Below are positions 24,257-32,808 of a stretch of 64,000 nt of DNA, in pieces. Each line of letters starts with the position of its first letter. The first letter of the stretch is position 1. The position numbers and the translations under genes are program-made. The notes below the pieces were generated by a model that was given only the letters and a program-made list of their open reading frames with translations, was not told where the DNA came from and made no database searches. This DNA comes from CAJCJE01 sp035948315 (lineage in GTDB: Bacteria > Actinomycetota > Actinomycetes > Mycobacteriales > Pseudonocardiaceae): the NCBI GenBank assembly GCA_035948315.1, contig DASZJG010000061.1:1-64000 (forward strand), given 5' to 3'.

Positions 24257-25671
24257 GCGTCCGCCCGCACGGTCGCCTTCTCGCTCTCCACATGGCCGAA
24301 CATCTCCGGCAGGATGAACACCGCGGACAGCCAGCCGATCAACGAGATCACCGACACGATCGCCGTCGCCGTCGGCACGCCGAGCTTGTCGAACAGCGTC
24401 GGGAACAGGTAGATGGTGACGAAGCTGGCCAGTTTGACGAACACGTAGCCGAACCCGGACGCGGTGCCCTTGTAGCGGGACGGCGCGACGACCGAGGCGA
24501 TGGTCATGCCGTTCGACGCGTCCCAGTAGTGGCCCCACATCAGCGCCGCCGCGGCCACCGGCACCAGCGCGGTCCAGTGCAGGTGCAGGAACAGCGCGGC
24601 GGCCAGCAGCGACACGAACGCTATGCCGAAGCCCCATGCGGCGACGCCGCGATGGCCGATCCGGGCGATCGCCACCGGCGCCACGAACCCGCTGACCGTG
24701 GCCACGATGTACACCGCGCCGGTGAGGAAGTTCGTCGCGCCGATCCCGGACACGCCGGTGAGCACCAGGATCACCGGCAGGTAGTAGCCGAACGCGGTGA
24801 ACTCCGCGCCCTGGCAGGCATTGGAGATCCAGGCGAAGATGCTTGCCTTGCGCCGGACCGGATCGGCCCACACGTTGGCCAGGAAGTCGCGGATGCGCGG
24901 GCGGCGCAGGTCGTAGTCCTGGTCGGGCAGCATGGTCAGGTCGTCGTCGAAGATCTCCTTCGCGGTCTTCTTCGCCTCCGCGAACCGGCCGCGCTGGATC
25001 AGCGAACCGACCGTCTCCGGCACGTTCAGCCGGCCGAGCAGCAGCGCCAGCGCGGGCACCGCGCCGAGCGCGAGACCGATGCGCCACAACATTTCATGGT
25101 CCACACCGGACACGTACATGATCGTGATGACCACGATGGCCGCGATCTCGCCCAGACCGAACATGCCCTGCCAGCGGCTGCCCATCAACTCGCGCTTGCG
25201 CCGCGGCATCGACTCCATGATGTAGGCGTAGCCGGAGACCACGTCGCTGCCGAGCGGGAAACCGAGCAGGAACCGGATGATCACCAGCTGCCACATGTTC
25301 GCGACGAAGCCCTGCGCCAGCGCGAGCACCACGAACATGGCCATGGTGGTGAGGAAGACCGGCCGCCGGCCGAACTTGTCCGCGAGATAGCCGCCCAGCA
25401 CCGCGCCGAGCAGGGCGCCGCCCTGGACGGCCGCCGAAGCCAGACCGAGCAAGGCCGCGCTCGGATGGAACTGAGCCTTGAGGAAGATCAGCAGGAACGA
25501 GATCGAGTACAGGTCCCAGGATTCGATCAGGATGGTCGAGATCATCAGCCAGCCGGTGCGCGTACCGCGCGCGGTGCCCGAACTGTTCGCCACGTGCACG
25601 GCCGCGGCATCGGCGAGATCCCGCAGCGCCTCCTCGGATGGAACCTCTCCGGCCGCCGTTGGTCCGGTCAT
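24253..25671 (-). CDS. MFS transporter, sugar (acid) proton symporter type
   Basis: A 472-residue integral membrane protein with about 12 hydrophobic segments. The signature between helices 2 and 3 is GGYLADKFGRRPVF, and a cytoplasmic loop of about 70 residues separates the two halves, as in sugar-porter and aromatic-acid symporters. It probably imports the hexuronate or aldonate broken down by the operon. The ATG has GGAG 7 nt upstream and overlaps the GntR stop as ATGA. Confidence 0.88.
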   Translation of the reverse strand: MTGPTAAGEVPSEEALRDLADAAAVHVANSSGTARGTRTGWLMISTILIESWDLYSISFLLIFLKAQFHPSAALLGLASAAVQGGALLGAVLGGYLADKFGRRPVFLTTMAMFVVLALAQGFVANMWQLVIIRFLLGFPLGSDVVSGYAYIMESMPRRKRELMGSRWQGMFGLGEIAAIVVITIMYVSGVDHEMLWRIGLALGAVPALALLLGRLNVPETVGSLIQRGRFAEAKKTAKEIFDDDLTMLPDQDYDLRRPRIRDFLANVWADPVRRKASIFAWISNACQGAEFTAFGYYLPVILVLTGVSGIGATNFLTGAVYIVATVSGFVAPVAIARIGHRGVAAWGFGIAFVSLLAAALFLHLHWTALVPVAAAALMWGHYWDASNGMTIASVVAPSRYKGTASGFGYVFVKLASFVTIYLFPTLFDKLGVPTATAIVSVISLIGWLSAVFILPEMFGHVESEKATVRADA

Positions 25672-26387
25672 GGGTTGCTCCTGTGTTCGAAACGATGCTG
25701 CTCGGCAAGATCACGCAACCGCCCGTTGACCGCGGCGATGTGCGAGTACGCCACCGAGAACGCGAGATCGGGATCGCCGGTCTCGATCGCGATGACCAGT
25801 TGCTCGTGTTCGTAGCGGGTGCGAGCCGGGATGTGGTCCCTGGTCACCGCGCCCCACATGTGCTGCCAGCCGGCGCCGTAGGTGAGCGCCTCCATGACGC
25901 TGGCCATCACCTCGTTTCCGGCCGACCGCACGATCGACTGGTGGAACTCGGCGTCCAGCCGCGCGTACGCGACCGGATCGGTGCTCTGCTCCATGCGTTC
26001 GAACACCGACCGGATCCGCTCCCGGTCGGCCTCGGTCGCGTTGCGGGCCGCGCGCGCGGAGAACGCGGGTTCCACGACCAGCCTGATCTCCACCAGGTCG
26101 GGCACGGAGTCGGCGTGCAGCAGGAAGCCGCTGTGCGCGAGGCTGGGCAGCAGGGCGCTCAGCCGCAGCGATGTGACGTACGTGCCGGAGCCGTGCCGGC
26201 TCTCCAGGATGCCCAGCAGCTCCATGGCCCGGATCGCCTCGCGCAGGGCCGCGCGGGACACGCCCAGTTCGGTGGCGAGTTCGGTCTCGCGCGGCAGCCG
26301 CGCCATCGGCGGGAACGTGCCGTCGCTGATCCGGGCGCGGATCAGCCGCATGGCCCGATGCGGTGCGGTCTCCAGCGGCTCGGTCAC
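25668..26387 (-). CDS. GntR (FadR subfamily) transcriptional regulator
   Basis: A 239-residue regulator and first gene of the hexuronate operon. The winged HTH occupies about residues 10-75 (LPRETELATELGVSRAALREAIRAMELLG, HGSGTYV), and the C-terminal all-helical FCD domain contains the D-x3-R/H metal-ligand pattern (DAEFHQSIVRSAG). GTG 26387 has GGAGG 6 nt upstream; the longer frame has no support. It likely represses its own operon and is relieved by a sugar acid; a GAGGT-ATG-ACCTC dyad 89 bp upstream is a candidate site. Confidence 0.88.
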   Translation of the reverse strand: MTEPLETAPHRAMRLIRARISDGTFPPMARLPRETELATELGVSRAALREAIRAMELLGILESRHGSGTYVTSLRLSALLPSLAHSGFLLHADSVPDLVEIRLVVEPAFSARAARNATEADRERIRSVFERMEQSTDPVAYARLDAEFHQSIVRSAGNEVMASVMEALTYGAGWQHMWGAVTRDHIPARTRYEHEQLVIAIETGDPDLAFSVAYSHIAAVNGRLRDLAEQHRFEHRSNP

Positions 26388-26475
26388 ACCCACCCTCCGA
26401 GTAGTCCGACCTCTTGGCGCGATTCGGGTGATGGTAGCCACACGTGTCCGCCCTGGACAAGGGTTTCGCGGAAAA

Positions 26476-26488
26476 GAGGTATGACCTC
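26476..26488. promoter_or_regulatory. Candidate GntR operator of the hexuronate operon
   Basis: GAGGT-ATG-ACCTC is a perfect 5-bp-arm dyad containing GT-N3-AC, in line with the GT...AC core of FadR-subfamily sites. It lies 89 bp upstream of the GntR start codon. Confidence 0.4.
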
Positions 26489-26530
26489 CTGGTCGAAGGG
26501 TCAACCGATGAACCAGACGCTCCCGCTTGA

Positions 26531-26647
26531 CCCGGTGATCGTCGGCCCGGGCAGAATCCGCCGGATGCCGGCGTGGACCTAGCCGAACTGGCACGGATCG
26601 CGACGTCTTACGGGATCGAGATCCTTGGCCCGCAGCTCACCCTCTGA
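26531..26647 (+). pseudogene. Decayed 3' end of a cupin-like gene
   Basis: A 38-codon stretch open from an in-frame stop at 26528 to TGA at 26645. It ends with LAELARIATSYGIEILGPQL, which reads like the C-terminus of small cupin-domain proteins. No start codon or upstream domain remains, and the DNA around it is non-coding. It is probably the leftover of a deleted gene; a chance match is possible. Confidence 0.4.
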
Positions 26648-26872
26648 CTCGGGCGGGCGAATTGAAATACGACAACGGAAATATGACTGATCAAACACGT
26701 TCCGTGTAAATCATCCGGACATTACGGTCGTTCGGATTTTCCGCTGTCGCAAGATCACGAAATGCGAACGGTGACTCAACATTTCCGACCGGCCTGAAAC
26801 GCCGAAATCGAGTGCTTGCGCAGGCGCTGACCAGTCACCATAATTCACACCACATTCTGCGCGGGCCCACTC

Positions 26873-26888
26873 CGGTTGTATACAACCG
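26873..26888. promoter_or_regulatory. 16-bp palindrome, GntR-type operator of the permease gene
   Basis: CGGTTGTATACAACCG is a perfect 16-bp palindrome with the TTGTATACAA core described for VanR/FadR-type GntR regulators. It ends 25 nt before the permease ATG, where it would block transcription. Confidence 0.6.
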
Positions 26889-26913
26889 TGCCCGACCAGC
26901 ATCGTCAGGAGCC

Positions 26914-28311
26914 ATGTTGGGCATGATCGGCAGCAAGGTTGGCGAAACGCCGCGCCTTGCCACAACGTTACGTTCCCGGCACGCCAGCATGATCGCCTTC
27001 GGCGGCACCATCGGCGCGGGCATCTTCGTCGGCAGCGGTGCGGGCATCGCGAGCACCGGTCCGGCGATCGTGGTCAGCTACCTGGTGCTCGGCATCCTCG
27101 CCGCGATCGTCATGCGCGTGCTGAGCGTTCAGACGGTGCGCAATCCGGACAGTGGCTCGTTCGCCACCCACGCAGGCGAAGCGTTCGGCCATCCAGGACG
27201 GTTCGCGGTCGGCTGGATGTACTGGTGGCTGATGGTCGTCACCGCGAGTGTCGAGTGCAGCACAGCGGGTGCGAAGGCCGCCACGCTCGTCGGCATCTTC
27301 CCGGCGTCGGTCTGGGCGCTGATCTTCTTCGTCGGCCTGACCCTGATCAACCTGGCGCCGGTGCGCACGTTCGGCGAGTTCCAGTTCTGGCTGGCGCTGG
27401 CCAAGATCGTGCTGATCTTCGCGGTGCCGTTCCTGGCCGTGCTCGGCGTGCTCGGCGTGCTGCCCAACGTTTCCGTGTCCAGCGCGGCGAGCGCGATCAA
27501 CCAGACCGGCGTCGCGCCCTTCGGCTTCGGCCCGATCGTCGCCTCGATGCTGCTGTGCGCGTTCTCCTTCCTCGGCATCGAGATGACCTCGATCGCGGCG
27601 GGCGAGACCGACCGGCCGCGCCGGGTGATCCCGGCCGCGCTGCGCACGGTCATGTACACGGTGCTCGGCGCCTACGTGTTCGCGATGCTCATGACGGTCG
27701 TGCTGGTGCCGTGGAACGACCCGAAGGTCGCGGCCAGCCCGTTCAACGCGATGATGACCGCGCTGCACGTTCCGGCCGCCACGACCATCATCAACATCGT
27801 CGTGCTGACCGCGGTGCTGTCCGTGCTGAACGTCTGCATCTACTCGGCGTCGCGGATCGGCTTCGCGCTCGCCGGCCACCGCGACGCGCCGAGGCCGTGG
27901 GGCAGGCTGTCGCAGAGCAGGGTGCCGCGCAACGCGGTGATCTCCTCGGCCGTCGTCGGCATCATCCTCACCGTCGTCACCTACATCCTGCCGAGCAACC
28001 TCTCCAACGCGATCATCGACTCCGCGGGCGCGGTCGGCATCTTCACCTGGATCGCGATCGTGGTGTCCTACCTGAAGATGCGCCCGAAGCCGACCGGCTG
28101 GCAGGCGCACGAACAGCCCAGTCCGAGCCGAACACTGTTCGGCGCGGGCCTGGCCACCGTCGCCCTGGTCATCCTGCTGATCGGCATGATCTTCCTGCCG
28201 GCGACCCAGCTGGAACTGCTGATGACCCTGCTGACCGCGCTGGTGATCTTCGTGATCGTGATGTGGCGCGAAACCGGACGCCGTTCGGGAGACCAGGAAG
28301 CGGACGACTAG
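26914..28311 (+). CDS. Amino acid permease, APC superfamily
   Basis: A 465-residue membrane protein with about 12 hydrophobic helices. The APC/AAT signature after the first helix is FGGTIGAGIFVGSGAGIASTG, then helix 3 with SVECSTAGAK and helix 6-8 features FLGIEMTSIAAGETDRPRR. This places it with GABA/proline/aromatic amino acid permeases that take up amino acids with protons. ATG 26914 follows AGGAG at short spacing and ATG 26923 is an alternative. A GntR-type palindrome overlaps the leader. It is followed by the convergent quinone oxidoreductase gene. Confidence 0.88.
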   Translation: MLGMIGSKVGETPRLATTLRSRHASMIAFGGTIGAGIFVGSGAGIASTGPAIVVSYLVLGILAAIVMRVLSVQTVRNPDSGSFATHAGEAFGHPGRFAVGWMYWWLMVVTASVECSTAGAKAATLVGIFPASVWALIFFVGLTLINLAPVRTFGEFQFWLALAKIVLIFAVPFLAVLGVLGVLPNVSVSSAASAINQTGVAPFGFGPIVASMLLCAFSFLGIEMTSIAAGETDRPRRVIPAALRTVMYTVLGAYVFAMLMTVVLVPWNDPKVAASPFNAMMTALHVPAATTIINIVVLTAVLSVLNVCIYSASRIGFALAGHRDAPRPWGRLSQSRVPRNAVISSAVVGIILTVVTYILPSNLSNAIIDSAGAVGIFTWIAIVVSYLKMRPKPTGWQAHEQPSPSRTLFGAGLATVALVILLIGMIFLPATQLELLMTLLTALVIFVIVMWRETGRRSGDQEADD

Positions 28312-28345
28312 CCCTTTCGCCCGGCTGGATGGCCGGCCGCGTGAC

Positions 28346-29299
28346 TCACTCGGGCAGCACCACGACCTTCCCGCTGGCTTCGTCGTTGTCCATGTACCGG
28401 TGCGCGGACACGATGTCCGCCAGCGGGAACACCCGATCCAGGTTCGGTCGACACGCGCCCGCCTCGACCTCGTCGACGATCCGCTGCAGGGTGCCCGCGT
28501 CGCCCTTCATGGTCTCGCTGTGAAACGCGGTGAGCCTGGCGCCGGACGGGATCATCGAGATCGGCTGGAAGTCCGCGATCGCCCAGCCACTGAGCGAACC
28601 GGCCACGCACACTGTCCCGTTAGGACGGACCAGGCGCAGTGAATCCAGGACCGTGCTCGCCCCGACCAGATCCAGCACGCGATCCGGTCCGTCCGGCCAG
28701 ATCGATCGCACGCTCGCCTCGCCAACGAGCACGTGGTCGACGCCGACCGCGCGTACCGCGTCGGCCTTGTCCGGCCGACGCGTCGTGGCCGCGATCTCGA
28801 TGCCGCGACCGGCCGCGATCGACGCGGCCGCCAGCCCCACCGACGACGTCCCGCCCCGGATCAGCAACCGCTCACCGGACCGCACGCCCAGTGTGGCCAG
28901 TGCGCCGTGCGCGGTCAGGTACGTCTCGGGCAGCGCGGCCAGCACCTCCCACGGCAACGTCGTCGTGACCGGCATCAGCAGCGCGTTCGGCAACAACGCG
29001 TACTCCGCGTAGCCGCCGTCGAACTCGCGACCCATCTCGCCCATCACCGCCGCGACCGTCGCCCCTTCCGGCACAGCGGGATCGGTCGACTCGGCCACCA
29101 CCCCGACACACTCGATGCCCAGCACGCGCGGGAATCGCACGTTCGGCGAATGCCCCTGCCGGGTCCGTAGCTCCGAGCGGTTCAACCCCGCGCCGCGCAC
29201 CCTAACCAGGCTCCAGCCCGGCCGGACCGCCGGCACCGGCAACTCCCGTATTTCCAACACATCCGGACCGCCCGCCCGGACACACACCGCAGCTCTCAT
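28346..29299 (-). CDS. Quinone oxidoreductase-like zinc-independent MDR enzyme
   Basis: A 317-residue NADPH-dependent medium-chain reductase without the alcohol dehydrogenase zinc ligands. Landmarks are GAGLNRSELRTRQG near the N-terminus, GIECVGVV, and the nucleotide-binding loop LLIRGGTSSVGLAAASIA. It probably reduces quinones or activated alkenes. The ATG at 29299 follows GAAGGTG. It is divergent from an AraC-type regulator with 54 nt between start codons, which suggests direct control by that protein. Confidence 0.85.
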   Translation of the reverse strand: MRAAVCVRAGGPDVLEIRELPVPAVRPGWSLVRVRGAGLNRSELRTRQGHSPNVRFPRVLGIECVGVVAESTDPAVPEGATVAAVMGEMGREFDGGYAEYALLPNALLMPVTTTLPWEVLAALPETYLTAHGALATLGVRSGERLLIRGGTSSVGLAAASIAAGRGIEIAATTRRPDKADAVRAVGVDHVLVGEASVRSIWPDGPDRVLDLVGASTVLDSLRLVRPNGTVCVAGSLSGWAIADFQPISMIPSGARLTAFHSETMKGDAGTLQRIVDEVEAGACRPNLDRVFPLADIVSAHRYMDNDEASGKVVVLPE

Positions 29300-29353
29300 G
29301 CGTTCACCTTCACCTGGACGCACACTGGCTGGCTACCGTTAGAATGCCAACTT

Positions 29354-30178
29354 ATGCCCGTTGCCCGCCAACCTGCCGATCCGACCTCGCGACTGTGGCC
29401 GACCGGTGGCGTGCACCTGTGGCCGTCGGGCGGCACGAGCGAGGCGCAGTCGCATTCTCGGGGCCACCTGGTGTACGCGGCGCGTGGCATCCTGTCCGTG
29501 CACACCGAACGCGGCAACTCGATCGTGCCCGCCAACCGCGTTGCCTGGACACCCGCCGGATTCACCCACCAGCACCGCGCGCACGGCGACACCGACATGC
29601 GGATCCTGTTCCTGCCGGCCTCGCTGGCCCGACTCGTGCCCGACCATCCGGCCGTCTTCACCGTCTCCGGCCTCGCCCGCGAGGTCCTGCTCGCGCTGAC
29701 CGGCGAACGCGACCACGACCCGGCGGCAAGCGTGCGCCTGCGCCGAGTCCTGGTCGACGAACTCCGCGAAGCCCCCGAACAGCCGCTGCACCTGCCCGAA
29801 CCACACGACGACCGGCTACGCGCGATCGCCCGAATCCTCCACGAGAACCCGGGCGACAACACCGCGCTGGCCGAACTCGGGCAGACGATCGGCGCGAGCG
29901 CGCGCACGCTCAGCCGCCTGTTCCACGACGAACTCGGCATGACCTTCTATGCGTGGCGCACCCAGCTGCGCATCCAGCACGCGCTGGTCCTGCTCGCCGA
30001 CGGCCACGACACGACCCGGGTCGCGCACGCCTGCGGCTGGGCGAACCCGAGCGGCTTCATCGCGGCCTTCACCGCGATCGTCGGCACCACGCCCGGCCGG
30101 CACCGAGCCGTCCATGGTGGACTCAACGCGCGATCCGCGCGGGATCGAACGCCGACACCGCCTCCAGCGCACCGCTGA
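29354..30178 (+). CDS. AraC-family transcriptional regulator
   Basis: A 274-residue regulator with an N-terminal cupin-like sensor (HSRGHLVYAARGILSVHT, VPANRVAWTPAGFTHQHR) and a C-terminal double HTH (ELGQTIGASARTLSRLFHDELG, then RVAHACGWANPSGFIAAFTAIVG). No Shine-Dalgarno is present, but a -10 box TAGAAT (29340-29345) ends 8 nt before the ATG, consistent with a leaderless transcript. It most likely controls the divergent oxidoreductase gene. Its last 19 codons overlap the convergent oxidase gene and look unstructured. Confidence 0.85.
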   Translation: MPVARQPADPTSRLWPTGGVHLWPSGGTSEAQSHSRGHLVYAARGILSVHTERGNSIVPANRVAWTPAGFTHQHRAHGDTDMRILFLPASLARLVPDHPAVFTVSGLAREVLLALTGERDHDPAASVRLRRVLVDELREAPEQPLHLPEPHDDRLRAIARILHENPGDNTALAELGQTIGASARTLSRLFHDELGMTFYAWRTQLRIQHALVLLADGHDTTRVAHACGWANPSGFIAAFTAIVGTTPGRHRAVHGGLNARSARDRTPTPPPAHR

Positions 30179-31358
30179 CCAGCTCGGTGATCAACCTGCC
30201 GGTGGCAGGCGCCAGCATCAGCCCGAGCATGTTGTGCCCGGCCGCCACGAACACCCCGCGATGGTCGGGCAACCGCCCGATCGCGGGCAGCCCGTCCGGC
30301 GTCATCGGGCGAGGACCCACCCACTCGTCGCGCCGAGCCATCCAGTCCACACCGGACAGATACGGGCGCGCCGCGGCCACGATCGCGGTCACCCTGCGCG
30401 GATCGAACCGGTCGTGATCGGTGTCGAACTCCATGGTGCCGGCGATCCGCAGCGCGTCACCCAACGGATTCACCGCGACGTGCGCGTCGCCGAGATGCAC
30501 CAGCCTGCTCGGCGGGTTCGCGGCCGGGACGGCGAAGCTGTATCCCTTGCCGGCCACGATGTTCAGGTCCACGCCCATGGCTCGGCCGATCGATCTGGTC
30601 CAGATGCCCGCCGCGAGCACCGCCCGGTCCGCCTCGATCACGCCCGCCGAGGTGTGTGTCCTGGTCCGCTCGCCCGACTCCTCGACCCGGGTGACCCGTG
30701 CGCCGGTCACGATCTCCACGCCCTGCGCGCGCAGCGCGCCGGCCAACCCGTCCACGAACAGATTCGGGTCGATCGACCACTGGTCGGCCACCAGGAACCC
30801 CGCCCGCGCCGCGTCGGCGAGCAACGGTTCCCGGTCGGTCAGCTCGGCATGGTCGAGCAGACCGGCCGGATCGACCGGCGCGCCCAGCTCGTGCGCCGCG
30901 CGCAACGCCTTGCGCGCGGCGGACGTTGAGCCGTACACGTACAGGAAACCGTCCTTGTTCGCCTTGGCGTCCACACCGGAGCACTCAAGTTCCGCGAACA
31001 ACTCGAACGTGCCGGCCGCGAGCCCCGCCAGCGCGGCCGCGCCGCTGCGATGGTCCTTCCGATTGGCGTGCAAGGAGAATCCGATCAGGAACCGGGCCAG
31101 ATCGACGCTGGGCTGGGGCCGCAGGTAGAGCGCGGCATCGGGCCGGTGCAGCGTGCGCAGCGCGGGCCCGATCACCCCCGGCGCCGGCAGCGGTTCGACC
31201 AGGTCCGGGCAGATCTCGCCGGCATTGCCCCGGGACGCCCCACTGCCGATTCCGTCCCGCTCCACCACGGTCACCTCGTACCCGGCCTGGCGCAGGTAGT
31301 ACGCGCAGCACAGGCCGATCACGCCGCCGCCGAGCACCGCGACCGAACGCACCGTCAT
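30123..31358 (-). CDS. FAD-dependent amino acid oxidoreductase, DadA-like
   Basis: A 411-residue flavoprotein of the DAO family. The ADP-binding motif is VAVLGGGVIGLCCAYYLRQAG at the very N-terminus (VIGLCCAYYLR following), with ERDGIGSGASRGNAGEI next, and the C-terminal FAD contact VAAGHNMLGLMLAPATG. SRGNAG and the GHNMLGLM ending are typical of D-amino-acid dehydrogenases that feed electrons to the respiratory chain. It is co-transcribed with an MFS transporter (ATGA overlap), so import and deamination of a D-amino acid or an imino acid such as hydroxyproline is likely. Confidence 0.85.
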   Translation of the reverse strand: MTVRSVAVLGGGVIGLCCAYYLRQAGYEVTVVERDGIGSGASRGNAGEICPDLVEPLPAPGVIGPALRTLHRPDAALYLRPQPSVDLARFLIGFSLHANRKDHRSGAAALAGLAAGTFELFAELECSGVDAKANKDGFLYVYGSTSAARKALRAAHELGAPVDPAGLLDHAELTDREPLLADAARAGFLVADQWSIDPNLFVDGLAGALRAQGVEIVTGARVTRVEESGERTRTHTSAGVIEADRAVLAAGIWTRSIGRAMGVDLNIVAGKGYSFAVPAANPPSRLVHLGDAHVAVNPLGDALRIAGTMEFDTDHDRFDPRRVTAIVAAARPYLSGVDWMARRDEWVGPRPMTPDGLPAIGRLPDHRGVFVAAGHNMLGLMLAPATGRLITELVSGALEAVSAFDPARIAR

Positions 31359-32704
31359 CGGCTCTCCTCAACCGCGACCGGTTCCGGTGTGGCAGGCGTC
31401 GCGGCGCTCGACTCGGTCAGCGTCATGCCGCTCGTCTCCGGCGCCAGGAAGTACGACACCGCCCAGCCCAGCGTCGCGATCACCGCGCCGGTCAGCATGG
31501 CCAGCCGCGTGCTGTAGCCGAGCAGCACCGGCGCGCCGTAGGTGCCGATGGCCGCGCCGATCCGGGAAACCCCGGTGGCGAAACCGTTTGCGGTCGCCCG
31601 GACCCCGGTCGGGAACAGCTCCGAGGGATAGATCGCCTGCAAACACTGGCTCGCGAAGGACGCGACCCCGAACACCACGAACAACGTGACGACCAGCAGC
31701 ACCGGCGGATGTGCCAGCAGCGCGAGCCCGAGCAGCGGCAGCGCGGAGATCGCGAAGCTCCACAACAGCAGCGTCCGCCTGCCCTTGTTCACCAGTAACG
31801 CGCCGGACAGCGAACCGAGCACGTAGAACACCTGGATCACCACCGAACCCAGATACGACGCGTTGCCCCTGGCCAACCCGAACGACTGCAGAATCGTCGG
31901 CTCGTACGTGCTGATCGCGTAGATCGGCAGCAGTTGGCAGGCCCAGAACACGCACACGAAGATGGTGCGGCGCAGGTACGGCTTGTTGAACAGGGTGCGG
32001 TAGCTGCGCGAGGAGTTCGCGTCGAGCGCGAGATCGCTGATGTCCGCGTCCGGTCCCAGCATCTTGTGCAGCACGGCACGCGCCTCGTCGACCCGGCCCC
32101 TGGACAGCAGCCAGCGCGGCGACTCCGGCGTGCCGATGCGCATCAACAGGATCAGCGCGGCCGGAATCGCGCTGCTGGCCAACATCCACCGCCACGCGTC
32201 CGGTCCGATGGAGAGCATGATCCAGCCGACGATGTAGGCGACGGCCGCGCCGACCGACCACATCGTGACCATCACGACCAGCAGCGGACCGCGCGATTTC
32301 CGCGGCGCGAACTCGGAGACGATCGTGCCGGCGATGGCGAAGTCCGCGCCGATCGCGATGCCCATGGCCAGCCGCAGTGTCACCAGCTGCCACGGTTCGG
32401 TGGCCACGAACTGCAACAGCGACAGGATGATGAAGGCGGCGATGTCGGCCAGGTACACCTTCTGCCGGCCGACCCGGTCGGTCACCTGACCGAAGATCAG
32501 GCCACCGAAGAACATGCCGATCAGCGAGGCTGAGCCGATCAGGCCGGCGCTCCCGCCGCCCAGTTTGAACGAGACGGTGATCAGCGGCAGGGCCACGCCG
32601 ATGATGCTGAGGATGTAGCCGTCACAGAATTCACCGCCGCCCGCGTAGAGCGTGATGAGCCAGTGGGTTCGGGTTGGTCGGGAGTGTTCCAGCGTCGCGG
32701 TCAT
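31355..32704 (-). CDS. MFS transporter, MHS/sugar-porter type
   Basis: A 449-residue protein with about 12 transmembrane helices. The loop 2-3 motif is GQVTDRVGRQKVY and the loop 8-9 equivalent is VNKGRRTLLL. The long central cytoplasmic loop (RWLLSRGRVDEARAVLHKM) is shared with sugar-porter family members. It is the first gene of a two-gene operon with the DadA-like oxidase and probably imports that enzyme's substrate. ATG 32704 has AGGAG 6 nt upstream. A dyad 58 bp from the start lies in the shared promoter region with the CdaR-like regulator. Confidence 0.88.
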   Translation of the reverse strand: MTATLEHSRPTRTHWLITLYAGGGEFCDGYILSIIGVALPLITVSFKLGGGSAGLIGSASLIGMFFGGLIFGQVTDRVGRQKVYLADIAAFIILSLLQFVATEPWQLVTLRLAMGIAIGADFAIAGTIVSEFAPRKSRGPLLVVMVTMWSVGAAVAYIVGWIMLSIGPDAWRWMLASSAIPAALILLMRIGTPESPRWLLSRGRVDEARAVLHKMLGPDADISDLALDANSSRSYRTLFNKPYLRRTIFVCVFWACQLLPIYAISTYEPTILQSFGLARGNASYLGSVVIQVFYVLGSLSGALLVNKGRRTLLLWSFAISALPLLGLALLAHPPVLLVVTLFVVFGVASFASQCLQAIYPSELFPTGVRATANGFATGVSRIGAAIGTYGAPVLLGYSTRLAMLTGAVIATLGWAVSYFLAPETSGMTLTESSAATPATPEPVAVEESR

Positions 32705-32761
32705 AGCTCGCTCCTGACGAATCGGTTGGTGTGACGCTAGACACCATCAGGAAGCCAGTCA

Positions 32762-32778
32762 TCATATGCTTGATATGA
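32762..32778. promoter_or_regulatory. Operator-like dyad between MFS and CdaR-type genes
   Basis: TCATAT-GCTTG-ATATGA has perfect 6-bp arms and lies 31 bp before the CdaR-type start and 58 bp before the MFS start. It is AT-rich in an otherwise GC-rich region. Binding by the adjacent regulator is inferred from position. Confidence 0.5.
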
Positions 32779-32808
32779 AATCAGCCGGTCAAAGGTGGTG
32801 ATTATGGT

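Larger units (their letters stand above)
26388..26913. other. Intergenic region of 526 bp between GntR and permease genes
   Basis: This stretch separates two divergent transcription units. It holds a GntR-type dyad, a short decayed gene tail, an AT-richer stretch (about 26660-26860, unlike the surroundings) in which I see no gene, and a 16-bp palindrome next to the permease start. These are listed separately. Confidence 0.6.
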
